Assembly: GCA_035328465.1 (NCBI GenBank)
Contig: DAOLIQ010000008.1
Span: forward strand, 10,020-74,019
Length of the DNA stretch: 64,000 nucleotides
Direction: 5' to 3'
Source of the DNA: JADJEI01 sp035328465
GTDB lineage: Bacteria; Bacteroidota; Ignavibacteria; Ignavibacteriales; Ignavibacteriaceae
Below are positions 17,978-28,111 of the stretch, piece after piece (positions within the stretch are counted from its first letter, which is position 1; every line of letters starts with the position of its first letter). A program made the position numbers and the translations under genes. The notes under the pieces were generated by a model. The model had not been told where the DNA came from. It worked only from the letters and a program-made list of their open reading frames with translations, and did not search any database.

Positions 17978-18862
17978 TTATGATTTTGGATGTGATTTTT
18001 TATAAGTTGATTTTAGCCTTTCAATACTAACATGTGTGTAAATCTGAGTCGTTGAAAGATTTTGATGACCAAGTATTTCTTTAACTGCAAGAATATCTGC
18101 TCCGTTATCGAGCATATGAGTTGCAGCACTATGTCTTAGTATGTGCGGGCTTCGCTTTTTGATATCAGTAATTTGAGATAAGTATTTTTTAACTAATCTA
18201 TAAACCATTTGTGGATATATTTTTTTGCCATCACTAGTTGTGAAAAAATATTTTCCATTAAAAATATTTGACCTCTGATGAATGTATTCTTCTAAAATTT
18301 GTTTTGATTTATTTCCGATAGGGACAATTCTGGTTCTATCCCCCTTGCCGACTATCCTTATAGTCTGGTTATTCAAATTTACATCAACACTTAGTAAATT
18401 GCATAGTTCACTTCGTCTTAAAGCACAGCCGTAAAGTAGTTCAAAAATAGCCTTTACCAAAATAGGATCATCATCTTTCTGATCAATAATTTTATAAAGC
18501 TCCTCTATAGAATCAGCTGATATTATCCCGGGTAATTTTCTCGACAATCTCGGGTTAGTTAACTCTGATGTTGGATTAATTTCAATATAATTATTTTGGA
18601 AAGCATACTTGAATAACCCTCTGAGCGCAGAGAGTTTTCGTGATATTGAGTTTCTATCCAAACCTGACTGACTAAGCTTCATTAGAAATGACTTAATAAA
18701 TTTTTCAGTTATGTCTTCAATATTTTGTTTTGAACAATTGATTGAAAAATCTCTGAAGGCTAATAAATCACCCTTATATGCTTCAATTGTCATTAAAGAA
18801 TATCTTCTGACAAATTCCAGTTCCTCAAGGTACTGATCAACAATTTTTGCAATACCCATCAT
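17978..18862 (-). CDS. xerD: Tyrosine recombinase XerC/XerD
   Basis: 294 residues, the family norm. An N-terminal SAM-like core-binding domain (about 5-100) is followed by the catalytic domain with Arg149 (GCALRRSEL), Lys173 (GKGDRTR), His240-x-x-Arg243 (HILRHSAATHML), His266 (LGHQNLSTTQ) and nucleophile Tyr275. It is a housekeeping chromosome-dimer resolvase rather than an element integrase: it is coupled to topA by a 4-nt overlap and no attachment sites or phage genes are nearby. Whether it is XerC or XerD cannot be settled here. Confidence 0.9.
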   Translation of the reverse strand: MMGIAKIVDQYLEELEFVRRYSLMTIEAYKGDLLAFRDFSINCSKQNIEDITEKFIKSFLMKLSQSGLDRNSISRKLSALRGLFKYAFQNNYIEINPTSELTNPRLSRKLPGIISADSIEELYKIIDQKDDDPILVKAIFELLYGCALRRSELCNLLSVDVNLNNQTIRIVGKGDRTRIVPIGNKSKQILEEYIHQRSNIFNGKYFFTTSDGKKIYPQMVYRLVKKYLSQITDIKKRSPHILRHSAATHMLDNGADILAVKEILGHQNLSTTQIYTHVSIERLKSTYKKSHPKS

Positions 18863-21192
18863 AAATCATTTACGGTTTCTTCAACTTGCTGGATGATTTT
18901 TTCTTCACCACAGACAGGACATTTTAAATAATTTCCTTTTTTTAGACTAAACTTTTTTTCCATGTAATTTGAATCAGCATTTGGACACGTTTCACTAACA
19001 GGCTTATTCCAACTTACAAAATCGCAGTTTGGATATCTTGAGCAACTATAAAATATTTTTTTTCGTTTGGACTGCCGTTCAACTACCATCCCCTCATTAC
19101 ACTTAGGACAACTAACACCCGTGTCAAGATTCTTTATAAAATCGCACTCAGGATATTTTTCGCAGCCAATGAATCGTCCAAATTTTCCATTCCGAAAAAC
19201 AGTTCTGCTGCCGCATTTATCGCATTTCTCACCAGTATATTCCGGTTCACTATTTTGTGAGGCAATATCTCTAAATGATTTAATATTTTTACAATTTGGG
19301 TAATTGCTGCAAGCTAAGTATTTACCGAATCTACTAATTTTAATTTCCATTTCGTGCCCGCATAAATCACAAATTATTTTTTCAATATTAGCCTCAACCT
19401 GCTTTAGTGTTTGACTAAAAGGGATATAAAAATCATTCAGGACTTTTATATAATTATTTTCGCCCTGGGCAATTTCATCCAACTCACTTTCCATTTTACT
19501 TGTAAAATCTTCGTTAATAATATTTGGAAAGTTTTTAACGAGTATTTTATTCACCTCAATTCCAAGTTTTGTTGGAATTAATTTTTTTTCAGTAAGCGAA
19601 ACATATTTTCTATCTTGTATTGTACTGATTGTCTGAGCATAAGTACTAGGTCTTCCAATACCTTTGCTTTCCAACTCCTTAATTAAAGAACTTTCGGTGA
19701 ACCTTGCAGGCGGTTTTGTAAAGTGCTGAGTTTCTTTTAATTCTAACAGATCCAACAATTTACCTTTCTCAAGTCCCAGAGGGATTTTTTCGTTTCGATA
19801 TTCTTCTTTCTCTTCAGCATTTTCTTTAGGTTCTAAAATTTCTTCATACATTTGTTGAAATCCGCTGAAAAGAATCGTGGTGCCCAAAGCTCTAAAAACA
19901 AATTCTTGAGCAGTAATTTCGACAACAGTAGTTTCCATCAAAGCTGGCGCCATCTGTGAGGCAACAAATCGTTTCCAAACTAATTCGTACAGTTTGAAAG
20001 TCTTATTATCAAGGAACGGTTTCACAAATTCCGGTGTAAATTTTAACGATGTAGGTCTAATTGCTTCGTGAGCATCTTGAACATTACTCTTTCCTTTTGC
20101 AGAAAAAGTATTTGGCTTTTCCGGCAGATATTCTTTACCAAATTTCGTATTAATAAATTCTCTTACACTATTCAAAGCTTCGTCACTAACTCGAGTGGAA
20201 TCAGTTCTCATATAGGTAATTAGTCCAACTGTACCATCAGTTCCAAGTTCAATTCCTTCATAAAGTTTTTGAGCAAGCATCATAGTTTGCTTCGGACGCA
20301 TTCCAAGTCTGCGGGAAGCTTCCGATTGAATAGTGCTTGTTATGAAAGGAGCCGGCGCATTTCTTTTAATTTGTCTTTTTGAAATATTCGAGATAATAAA
20401 CTTTTTTAGTTTATTTATTCTATTATATATACTTTGAGCTTCAGCTTGATTTCTAATAGCAAAATATTCAGTGTAAAACTCTTTCCACTCTTCCTCAGAC
20501 ATCTGAGGTTTGGGAGGAATTTTAATTTCATTCTTATCAATACTGAATAACTTTGCTTTAAAAAATTCTTTCTGCTCTGTTTCAAAGATTGCCCAAATTG
20601 ACCAATATTCTGTTGGTATAAAATTTTGAATCAGTACTTCCCTATCACAAATTATTTTTAATGCTACTGATTGAACTCGCCCAGCAGACACTGAACCGCT
20701 ACCAGAAATTTCAATGACGGCTTTCCATAAAAATGGACTTATTTTATATCCGATTATTCTATCCATTACTCTTCTTGCACGCTGAGAAAACACGAGATGA
20801 CTGTCTATTTCTCTGGGTGATTTCATAGCACGGTCAATTCCGGTTTTGGTAATTTCATTGAATAAAACTCTGTGCAGAGTAGCATCATTATTACCGTTAA
20901 GAATATCCGCGATATCCTGTGCAATTGCTTCGCCTTCACGGTCTGGGTCAGTAGCGATATAGATGTTTTTGCTTTTATTTGCCAGCGATTTAATTTTTTT
21001 TATTACGTCGCCTTTCCCGCGAATATTCAAATATTGAGCTTCAAAATTTTTATCTACATCAACTCCAAGTTTAGTTTTTGGTAAGTCTCTGATGTGCCCA
21101 ATAGTAGCTTCAACTATAAAATTTTTACCAAGATATTTATTTATTGTTTTTGCTTTGGAGGGTGATTCGACTAACACTAAGTTTTTTGACAT
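18859..21192 (-). CDS. topA: DNA topoisomerase I (type IA)
   Basis: 777 residues. The N-terminal Toprim domain has TDPDREGE (81-88), and the active-site Tyr327 lies in GLITYMRTDSTR. The C-terminus carries three clear four-Cys zinc ribbons (CDLCGHEM..., CDKCGSRT..., CPKCNEGM...) and a fourth with an altered first pair (CPNADSN ... CPVCGEE). It relaxes negative supercoils. It is the first gene of a topA-xerD-hpf-hprK run; the 100 bp upstream presumably hold its promoter. Confidence 0.95.
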   Translation of the reverse strand: MSKNLVLVESPSKAKTINKYLGKNFIVEATIGHIRDLPKTKLGVDVDKNFEAQYLNIRGKGDVIKKIKSLANKSKNIYIATDPDREGEAIAQDIADILNGNNDATLHRVLFNEITKTGIDRAMKSPREIDSHLVFSQRARRVMDRIIGYKISPFLWKAVIEISGSGSVSAGRVQSVALKIICDREVLIQNFIPTEYWSIWAIFETEQKEFFKAKLFSIDKNEIKIPPKPQMSEEEWKEFYTEYFAIRNQAEAQSIYNRINKLKKFIISNISKRQIKRNAPAPFITSTIQSEASRRLGMRPKQTMMLAQKLYEGIELGTDGTVGLITYMRTDSTRVSDEALNSVREFINTKFGKEYLPEKPNTFSAKGKSNVQDAHEAIRPTSLKFTPEFVKPFLDNKTFKLYELVWKRFVASQMAPALMETTVVEITAQEFVFRALGTTILFSGFQQMYEEILEPKENAEEKEEYRNEKIPLGLEKGKLLDLLELKETQHFTKPPARFTESSLIKELESKGIGRPSTYAQTISTIQDRKYVSLTEKKLIPTKLGIEVNKILVKNFPNIINEDFTSKMESELDEIAQGENNYIKVLNDFYIPFSQTLKQVEANIEKIICDLCGHEMEIKISRFGKYLACSNYPNCKNIKSFRDIASQNSEPEYTGEKCDKCGSRTVFRNGKFGRFIGCEKYPECDFIKNLDTGVSCPKCNEGMVVERQSKRKKIFYSCSRYPNCDFVSWNKPVSETCPNADSNYMEKKFSLKKGNYLKCPVCGEEKIIQQVEETVNDL

Positions 21193-21294
21193 TTATACTA
21201 TATGCTTTCTGATTTGATTGGAAAGAATCATGTAAATCGAGTATCTAAAATGATTCAGTTCTTATATTTAATATACTAACTATTAGATTTCATT

Positions 21295-21726
21295 CTACTG
21301 CAATAAAAGAAATTTAAACATATTAAGCAATTCATTTTCTTTTTTTCTCATAAATATTTTTTCTGCTTTACTTTTATCGTTTAATCCGGTTAGGTGAAGA
21401 ATTCCATGAATTATTAATCTCCCGATTTCTTCTGAAATATTCACCTTATACTTTATAGAATTTTCAATCGCATTTTCATATGAGATAAAAATTTCACCGT
21501 CAATTAAATTTGTATTTCCAGAATAATTGAATGTAATTATATCAGTATAAAAATCGTGGTTTAAATATTTTTTATTTATTTCAAGCAGTTCATTTCCAGA
21601 AATAAAATTTACTGTTAAAGCTTCAATTTGAATTTGCAGATGCAGTTTAATTTTTCCAACAAAAGAATGAATATGTCCTTTGTTTAAGAAATAACCAGAA
21701 GTATTAATTACGAGATTTTTAACCAA
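21295..21726 (-). CDS. ybeY: Endoribonuclease YbeY
   Basis: 143 residues of the UPF0054 family, a rRNA maturation and ribosome-quality nuclease. The metal-binding segment reads HGILHLTGLND (107-117). His107 and His111 are present, while the third canonical His is Asp117; to my knowledge this exchange is common in Bacteroidota YbeY. The preceding conserved strand (DIITFNYSGNTNLIDGEIFIS) is intact. It follows the carbonic-anhydrase gene by 5 bp. Confidence 0.85.
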   Translation of the reverse strand: MVKNLVINTSGYFLNKGHIHSFVGKIKLHLQIQIEALTVNFISGNELLEINKKYLNHDFYTDIITFNYSGNTNLIDGEIFISYENAIENSIKYKVNISEEIGRLIIHGILHLTGLNDKSKAEKIFMRKKENELLNMFKFLLLQ

Positions 21727-21731
21727 TTAAG

Positions 21732-22325
21732 TTACCTGCGTAATTTATTTTTAGATTTCATTAACGAATCGACTGTAATCTTTGTGTAATTAACATAACG
21801 TTCGGCAGATTTTTTAAAATCATTTATTTCTGCTTCAGTCAGGTCTCGGACAATTTTCGCCGGAACTCCAGCAACTAATTTCCCGGAAGGAACAATAAAA
21901 TTTTGTTTAACAACCGCCCCTGCTGCCACGATGGAATTTTTTTCAACAATTGCTCCATCAAGAATTATTGCCCCCATCCCTATTAAACATAAATCCAGTA
22001 AAGTGCATCCATGAAGTGTAACAGAGTGACCAATAGTAACTTCATTTCCAATATTTAATGGAAATCTTCCATTCGTAACGTGAAGCATTGAGCAATCTTG
22101 AATGTTAGTTCGGGTACCAATTTTTATATAATGAACATCGCCGCGAATAACTGAATTATACCATACGCTTGAGCTTTTTCCGATTTCGACATCTCCAATA
22201 ATTTTCACTCCTGAAGCGAGAAATACGCTATTATCTATTTTAGGAAATGAATCCTTGTACGGAAACAACTTTTGTTCGGAATCTAATTTTTGTAAACTGG
22301 AGGGTTCCATCCTGTGCGTTTCCAT
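21732..22325 (-). CDS. Gamma-carbonic-anhydrase-like hexapeptide-repeat protein
   Basis: 197 residues, or 192 from the second Met at 22310. A left-handed beta-helix is built of hexapeptide repeats (VFLASGVKIIGDVEIGKSSS, VIRGDV and so on). The three metal ligands of the gamma class are visible as His82, His100 and His105. Members either hydrate CO2 or have unknown transferase-like roles (YrdA/CaiE group). The start overlaps the DUF3108 gene by up to 43 nt, so the exact start is unsure. Confidence 0.85.
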   Translation of the reverse strand: METHRMEPSSLQKLDSEQKLFPYKDSFPKIDNSVFLASGVKIIGDVEIGKSSSVWYNSVIRGDVHYIKIGTRTNIQDCSMLHVTNGRFPLNIGNEVTIGHSVTLHGCTLLDLCLIGMGAIILDGAIVEKNSIVAAGAVVKQNFIVPSGKLVAGVPAKIVRDLTEAEINDFKKSAERYVNYTKITVDSLMKSKNKLRR

Positions 22326-23101
22326 TTTTTTAGTTCTAAAGTAATGTTGCCAATAATTACTTTCATCTTTGCAACAATTGGAATTGAAGCTTCGTCATTA
22401 GAGAACCATCCTTCAAAATATCCTGTCAAGCCAAAAATGCTTACAAAATCTGTATTGCCATCGAGATGTATGCAGTCAATGTCATAGTCAACAGCGTCAA
22501 TCGAAACACCTTCAGGTTCGTTATGAAAGTTAATAAGTGTCTTTTCTTTTTTTTCAGCAACAAAACAGGGAATGTTTTCAGAGTGATTCTTACCAAGTTT
22601 CATTCGGGCATAATAAAATAATGATAGACCATCCTGATAAAAAGATTCCATTTTGCCGGTCGAATCTATCCATATATCTTCAGATGAACGATTTCCTTTT
22701 ATCACCCTAACTTTCATATTTTTTTTATCGAAGTGATATTCTGTATAGGTAGTATCTTCCTCATCCTTAATAGTCCCTCTAAAAAATACCGGATAATAAG
22801 TTGTGTCGAATTTGCTTTCATAAATTTGATGGAGGTCAACAAATGGTACTCCCGAATACGAATCAATATAGCCAATAGTAAAAAAATACTTATGGTTATT
22901 TTCTTTAATTACATTTTGGATTTTTACTCTTACTTCCCCAAGTTCTATTGGACCAAACCGAACGACATAAGTTAAATCTTCACCATCGACAAGAAATTTA
23001 TAGTTTTTCCTTACTGTAGAATTATCCTGAGCCAAAATAATTTGTCCCGCATAAAAAGGAAAAATAATTAAGGTTAAAAGTGTAAGACTAATTTTTTTCA
23101 T
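22283..23101 (-). CDS. DUF3108 domain protein, exported
   Basis: 272 residues with a signal peptide (MKKISLTLLTLIIFPFYAG...). The body is beta-rich and follows the DUF3108 pattern: DGEDLTYVVRFGPIELGEVRVKI near the start (in parts) and repeated strand segments such as SYSGVPFVDLHQIYESKFD. It is probably a periplasmic or outer-membrane-associated beta-barrel-like protein of unknown function. It overlaps the S41 protease gene by 4 nt and the carbonic-anhydrase-like gene at its end. Confidence 0.8.
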   Translation of the reverse strand: MKKISLTLLTLIIFPFYAGQIILAQDNSTVRKNYKFLVDGEDLTYVVRFGPIELGEVRVKIQNVIKENNHKYFFTIGYIDSYSGVPFVDLHQIYESKFDTTYYPVFFRGTIKDEEDTTYTEYHFDKKNMKVRVIKGNRSSEDIWIDSTGKMESFYQDGLSLFYYARMKLGKNHSENIPCFVAEKKEKTLINFHNEPEGVSIDAVDYDIDCIHLDGNTDFVSIFGLTGYFEGWFSNDEASIPIVAKMKVIIGNITLELKKWKRTGWNPPVYKN

Positions 23102-24711
23102 TTTAAGTTTGCGATTGATTTAGCTTCAGTGAACAAAGTTAATGCTTTTGATACTTGGTCATCATTTTTAATCATAATCGAGTACCACCCTTCATTTTTC
23201 CAGAAGTTACGTGCAATCTCTGCTTTTAAGCGCGTAAGTATGTAACCTTTATCTATGGAAAAATCTTCACTCGAAAATTTTACATTTTTGTTTTCTGAAA
23301 ATTTAATAAAGTTATTTATCTCAGTCTCATTAAACTGAAATGTTGAATTAAATTTTTTGAGATCGCCATTAAACTCTGATTGGATATTTTTTTTGTTTAC
23401 GTCTAAGTATTTGAGTACAAATTCATAAAAAACATTATTTTTTAAAAGATTGGTAGAATAGTCAGTTAGTTTTTCATTTTTCACAATATAGTCCGGTGTA
23501 ATACCACCACCAGCGAAAACTTTTCTGCCGCTATTGGTAAAAAAAACTTTTGCTGAAGAATCGCTTTCAGTTTTATGATCTAAATTTTCACCTTCAACCT
23601 CCTCTCGATTTTGAGCATCAGCATAATATTCATCTTTGCTTTTTATCGTTTTATAATCACGCTGAATAGAACGACCCGAGGGGGTATAATATTTTGAAAT
23701 AGTTAATCGTATTGCAGAATTATCAGAAAGATCAAATTGTTTTTGAACGAGACCTTTCCCGAATGAAGTTTCACCTATTATTAAGCCGCGGTCCCAATCT
23801 TGAATAGCACCTGCAACAATCTCACTTGCAGAAGCACTGCCGTGGTTAATCAAAACGATTAATGGAATTTTTTCATACTCCGAATATTTCGAAGCATTAT
23901 AATCTTCATTGTATTCTGATCTTCTCCCCTTTGTAAAAACGATTTTTTTCTCGCCATCAATAAACAGATCAGAAATATCCACTGCCTGTTTGAGATAGCC
24001 GCCTGGATTATTTCTCAAATCTAAAATTAACTGCGTCATACCGCTTTTTTTTAGGTCATCCAAAGAACTTTTTAATTCATCGAATGTAGTCTCAGAAAAT
24101 CTTGAAACACTGATATATCCGGTCTGCTGGTCAATCATCAAATGTGAATCAATAGAATAAAGAGGAATTTTATCGCGAGTAATTTCATAATCAATAAGAT
24201 CTTTGTTGCCATTTCGAAGAATTGCAACATTCACCTTTGTTCCTGCTTCTCCGCGTAAAGTGGCTCGAACTTTCTCAGTCGAAACACCAATAAAATTTTT
24301 TCCATCTACCTTAATAATTCTGTCGCCGGGTAAAATACCAAGCTGCTCACTTGGTCCCCCGGTGATAGATGAAACGACCACAACTGTATCATTGACCACC
24401 TGAAATTCGATCCCTATTCCTTCAAAGTCACCTCGAAAAGATTCTTCAATATTTTCAAGCTGATTTGCAGGGATATAAACGGAATGTGGATCCAAATCGG
24501 CAAGTAAACCATTGATTGCATCTTCAACTAATTTTTGAGTATCAACTTCCTCTACATAATATTTTTGTGTTAGCGATAAAACATCACTGAATTTATCGAC
24601 GCTGTCTTTCAGTTTATCGCTTGAGAATAATTTTTCTATCTGAATACCAAGAATTATTCCCACTGCTAAAAATAAAATAAGAAAAGGAATTTTTATTTTT
24701 TCAAAATTCAT
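23098..24711 (-). CDS. ctpA: C-terminal processing protease (peptidase S41)
   Basis: 537 residues. A single N-terminal membrane anchor or signal sequence (about 8-23) is followed by a helical segment, a PDZ domain (about 95-175, with GIGIEFQVV and GILPGDRIIKVDG) and the S41 catalytic core. The catalytic Ser296 (GSASASEIVAG) and Lys319 (TSFGKGLVQ) are both present. It is a periplasmic Ser-Lys protease that trims or degrades proteins from the C-terminus. The C-terminal 180 residues extend beyond the core. Confidence 0.92.
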   Translation of the reverse strand: MNFEKIKIPFLILFLAVGIILGIQIEKLFSSDKLKDSVDKFSDVLSLTQKYYVEEVDTQKLVEDAINGLLADLDPHSVYIPANQLENIEESFRGDFEGIGIEFQVVNDTVVVVSSITGGPSEQLGILPGDRIIKVDGKNFIGVSTEKVRATLRGEAGTKVNVAILRNGNKDLIDYEITRDKIPLYSIDSHLMIDQQTGYISVSRFSETTFDELKSSLDDLKKSGMTQLILDLRNNPGGYLKQAVDISDLFIDGEKKIVFTKGRRSEYNEDYNASKYSEYEKIPLIVLINHGSASASEIVAGAIQDWDRGLIIGETSFGKGLVQKQFDLSDNSAIRLTISKYYTPSGRSIQRDYKTIKSKDEYYADAQNREEVEGENLDHKTESDSSAKVFFTNSGRKVFAGGGITPDYIVKNEKLTDYSTNLLKNNVFYEFVLKYLDVNKKNIQSEFNGDLKKFNSTFQFNETEINNFIKFSENKNVKFSSEDFSIDKGYILTRLKAEIARNFWKNEGWYSIMIKNDDQVSKALTLFTEAKSIANLK

Positions 24712-24725
24712 TATTGATCCAATAT

Positions 24726-26381
24726 TTATAATCTTGTAGTTAGACGAAACAAAGTACTAAATAATCTATTTTTATTATTACTCTGAAGATTTTCACTAAT
24801 GTAGTTCATATCTAAAATCAGGTAAATTTGTTTTATCGGTTCGTAAGATAATTTAACCGAAAATATTCTGCCGTATTCTAAATCACCATCTAAAAATTTT
24901 GAATTCTCCGAATCAAATAGTCTGTGTCCAAGTTGAATATCACCGCCGACATTTTCTCTGATACTCCCATCAGAATTGAGTGGGTTAGCACCATGAATGT
25001 AATAAGTAAAGGAGGTAGTAACAGATAATCTGTATGTTGGTCGGTAGTCTAATCCAAAATAAAAAAGTGACGTATTCGGATTGGAAATAGAACTAAGTGA
25101 GTAATTATAATTTGAAAAATTATTACGAATTAAGCGATGGGAAAAGACATAAGGATCAATCCGAACATATTCCAAATTAACATCAATAGGAATTAACTCA
25201 TAAAAATTGCTTGATGAAGCCCCAATTGTCAACAGCATTTGATTTCCCCACCACCCCGTACCCAACTTTGAAAAATCTATATCATCAAGCAAAATTGTGG
25301 AATAAAATTTCAATCCTTTGACTGAAGTATTATTAAAATCCAGAAACAACATGGAGTTATCCCTATCCCTATTTGCATGCTCAGTTGATTTGTAAAAATT
25401 AAATGGATTAAGGTAGGATAGATCAATTGGTCTGTCACCATAGATAATAAATTCTCCAAACCCAAAATCGAGATCGTTTGAAATATTAAAACCTATTCTG
25501 TGATAACCGATATATTTTTCATCTATCTGTCTAACACTTCCATTAATAAAACTTGTATCCGAAATTGTCTGTCCCAGCAATTTTCCATGGAAAAAACTAA
25601 AAGCAAAAAATTTATAATCAATTTTTAATGAGACGTAATTAAATAAAGGCGAGTTATCTCCAAGAAAAGTTTTCACCGAGCCATAACCAAGATTTAGTCT
25701 ATCACTTCCAATTTTAAATTTCACCAAATCAAAATCAGCAGTTAAATAACCGAAGGTGTCATCAAAAAAAGTAGAGTCCTGATTCTCATTAAACTTATAA
25801 TTGAATTTTAGTTTATCGCTTAATGAAGATGAAGCTCGATCTCCAAATGCACTGCCATTATAACCTGAAATAAGAAAACCAAAATTATTTATAAGTGTTC
25901 CGCGAATCTCTCCGCCTATAAGTGCAAGTCCGCCGAATGAATTTTTTATTGATGGTTTAGAAGCTGAAATAAATTGCGATTCACCAATTAAATTAATAAA
26001 TATTGAAGCGGATGAATCAGAAAAGTAATACAAATATTTATTTCGTTGTGAAAATAAATCATAACCATTTGCATCAATTATTTTATCAGAGTGATCAAGT
26101 GATTTAGAAATCTCAAATTCAAATTCTTGTAAGAGATCAGCTAACATTTTTTTATCAATATTATCGAGCAGCGACTCATTTTCTTTCACAGAAATGAGGA
26201 ACTTTGAAATTTCTTTTCTCGTTTTTGGAATTTCAAATGAATTGTAATTTTCGATTATATTCAAATTGTCCATTCGTTCAAGAAAATTGTAAACCTTGTT
26301 ATCAGATTGAACATATTCAACCTGTGCAAGTAAATTATAAGCTGCGGAAAAAATTATGAATAAGTATAAATATATTTTCAC
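24726..26381 (-). CDS. Outer membrane beta-barrel protein, Wzi-like capsule-assembly family
   Basis: About 551 residues from a GTG start at 26381. I chose this start because it follows the glycosyltransferase stop as TAGTG and gives a clean signal peptide (KIYLYLFIIFSAAYNLLAQ); a TTG at 26399 would add six polar residues. A helical N-terminal part is followed by many alternating strands with aromatic girdles, ending in a Phe/Arg-rich terminal strand. It resembles the Wzi family that binds capsular polysaccharide at the outer membrane. The adjacent glycosyltransferase gene agrees with a polysaccharide role, but the exact ligand is unknown. Confidence 0.7.
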   Translation of the reverse strand: MKIYLYLFIIFSAAYNLLAQVEYVQSDNKVYNFLERMDNLNIIENYNSFEIPKTRKEISKFLISVKENESLLDNIDKKMLADLLQEFEFEISKSLDHSDKIIDANGYDLFSQRNKYLYYFSDSSASIFINLIGESQFISASKPSIKNSFGGLALIGGEIRGTLINNFGFLISGYNGSAFGDRASSSLSDKLKFNYKFNENQDSTFFDDTFGYLTADFDLVKFKIGSDRLNLGYGSVKTFLGDNSPLFNYVSLKIDYKFFAFSFFHGKLLGQTISDTSFINGSVRQIDEKYIGYHRIGFNISNDLDFGFGEFIIYGDRPIDLSYLNPFNFYKSTEHANRDRDNSMLFLDFNNTSVKGLKFYSTILLDDIDFSKLGTGWWGNQMLLTIGASSSNFYELIPIDVNLEYVRIDPYVFSHRLIRNNFSNYNYSLSSISNPNTSLFYFGLDYRPTYRLSVTTSFTYYIHGANPLNSDGSIRENVGGDIQLGHRLFDSENSKFLDGDLEYGRIFSVKLSYEPIKQIYLILDMNYISENLQSNNKNRLFSTLFRLTTRL

Positions 26382-27109
26382 TATCGCACTTGTTCCCAAA
26401 TTTTTGAAATTGCCTTATTTCTAATTAGAACAGAGAAACCGTTTTTAATCCATGTACCTGTGATGGTTAGATACCCAAGCTTTCTAAACCTGCGTGGGGA
26501 TTCAAAGACAAAAATATCTTTAGCATAAAGCACTTTCCCTAATTTGCGAATTCTTACAAACATATTAAAATCTTCTCCCGCAGCGATATCTTCTCTGTAT
26601 CCATTTAACTTTTGAAATACGGAAGCACGGATTACCTGACACTCGCCCCTCCCCATCCCTATTCCAACAAAATTAAGTATGTAAAAGTAATGATTAAAAA
26701 AGAAGTGAAAGAATTTATCAATAAAAACTTCTTCGGCGGGAAATATTTTCACAAATGTTGTCATTGCTAAAAATTCAGAATTAATGAAATGGATATTGAT
26801 GTAATTAAAAAAAGAATCAACATTCTGAAGCAGCACATCGGCATTAATAAATATCAGATTTTCACCAGCCGCTAATTTTGCACCTCTGTTTCTCCCCTCA
26901 GCAATGTTTTGCAAATTTTCGGAATCGTGCACTGTTACTTTGTCAGCAAACTGCAAAGCGATTTCAACAGTGTTATCATTGCTGCCCCCATCTGAAACAA
27001 TAACTTCGTAATCATATTTTGATTTTAGTTCTTCATTGCAAATCTGTTTCAAAATCGCCGGTAAAAGTCTTTCCTCATTTAATGTCGGAATTATAAAACT
27101 AAATTTCAA
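26381..27109 (-). CDS. Family 2 glycosyltransferase
   Basis: 242 residues with a GT-A fold. The N-terminus FIIPTLNEERLLP is followed by the nucleotide-binding SDGGSNDNT, the metal-binding region FINADVLL (the DxD position reads as a single acidic residue) and AAGEDFNMFVRIRKLGK near the acceptor site. A hydrophobic stretch around FHFFFNHYFYILNFVGIG may associate with the membrane. It probably adds a sugar to a lipid carrier or surface glycan. It overlaps the Wzi-like gene by 1 nt. Confidence 0.87.
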   Translation of the reverse strand: MKFSFIIPTLNEERLLPAILKQICNEELKSKYDYEVIVSDGGSNDNTVEIALQFADKVTVHDSENLQNIAEGRNRGAKLAAGENLIFINADVLLQNVDSFFNYINIHFINSEFLAMTTFVKIFPAEEVFIDKFFHFFFNHYFYILNFVGIGMGRGECQVIRASVFQKLNGYREDIAAGEDFNMFVRIRKLGKVLYAKDIFVFESPRRFRKLGYLTITGTWIKNGFSVLIRNKAISKIWEQVR

Positions 27110-27120
27110 TTTCTTCCCTG

Positions 27121-28074
27121 TTAAAATGCGAAAGCAAGAAATGCAGCATCTGGCGAAATTCTGATTCCTGGTAATGGAAAGTGGACATAGTTAAGTGTGT
27201 TTTTAATGAATTGCCAGAACTTACCGTGAAGAGGAATCTGTTCGGCGTCGAAATCTAACCCAATATAAAATTCAGAATCACCACCCCCAACGCCATCTAA
27301 CTTATCAACGCCATAACCCACAGCCAGATTAAGAAAATCAGGCCAGAAATTCGCAGCGGTTTCAGGTAGGAGTTCTTCCATTCTGAATGCCAACCAATAT
27401 TTTTGTCCTTCGTAATCATCAATCACGCTAAAGGTTTCTCCATTACGAAATTTTTGTGATGGCAAATAAGAAATTTTCATTTGAAAGTTTTTTAAATAAG
27501 GGAAATAATACTGACTTGTGCTAAATGCCGCGCCCAAAAAATCAGCAGCGGCATCCCCCGGACTGAAACCCCACTTTGGTCCAAACCCGTCTTCAATCTC
27601 AACATACATCTGAAACGCCAGAGCGGCTATTCCTGAATAAAGATATGAATCTTTGGTACTAAAATTTGCAGCCTCAAGTCCTGCAGAAAAAGCATGTGCT
27701 AACAAAGTTGCACCGTAAAAATGCCCGACCTTATCTATTGATCTTGCATAAGCCCAGTCGTTCGTAAAATGAAATGGAACTTTTTGATCGCTCCACCATG
27801 CTTTCTGCTGATAAAGATGCATTCCAATTCCTGAACCTAAATACAAAGCGCTTAATGATCCTAAAATTGTATAATCAATTTCAGTTCTCAATGGATCATA
27901 ATTATTATCCTCTGAATCCGCCATTAACAAACTTTGCTTTAAATTAATTTTCTCAGAGTTAATAGTAGTATTTGTTAAAATTAAATTTTGGCTATAAATA
28001 AATTGCGATGATAAAACGATTACAGTCAAAATATAATAACCAATTGGCGTCATTTTTTTATTTAAAAATATCAA
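27121..28074 (-). CDS. DUF2279 (YfiM-like) exported protein
   Basis: 317 residues with an N-terminal hydrophobic signal segment; the start may instead be the second Met at 28053. The core contains WWSDQKVPFHFTNDWAYARS, DKVGHFYGATLLAHAF and EIEDGFGPKWGFSPGDAAAD, the DUF2279 pattern with conserved Asp, His and Gly residues. The function of the family is unknown; it is usually placed in the envelope. It lies 11 bp upstream of the glycosyltransferase. Confidence 0.78.
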   Translation of the reverse strand: MIFLNKKMTPIGYYILTVIVLSSQFIYSQNLILTNTTINSEKINLKQSLLMADSEDNNYDPLRTEIDYTILGSLSALYLGSGIGMHLYQQKAWWSDQKVPFHFTNDWAYARSIDKVGHFYGATLLAHAFSAGLEAANFSTKDSYLYSGIAALAFQMYVEIEDGFGPKWGFSPGDAAADFLGAAFSTSQYYFPYLKNFQMKISYLPSQKFRNGETFSVIDDYEGQKYWLAFRMEELLPETAANFWPDFLNLAVGYGVDKLDGVGGGDSEFYIGLDFDAEQIPLHGKFWQFIKNTLNYVHFPLPGIRISPDAAFLAFAF

Positions 28075-28111
28075 AAGCTAACCTTAAAAATAAGTCAGTT
28101 TTTTAGAGCTG

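Noticed and set aside
17978..18862. Tyrosine recombinase as a sign of an integrated element
   Set aside because: It is coupled to topA and hpf, has the length of housekeeping XerC/D, and no attachment sites or phage genes are near.
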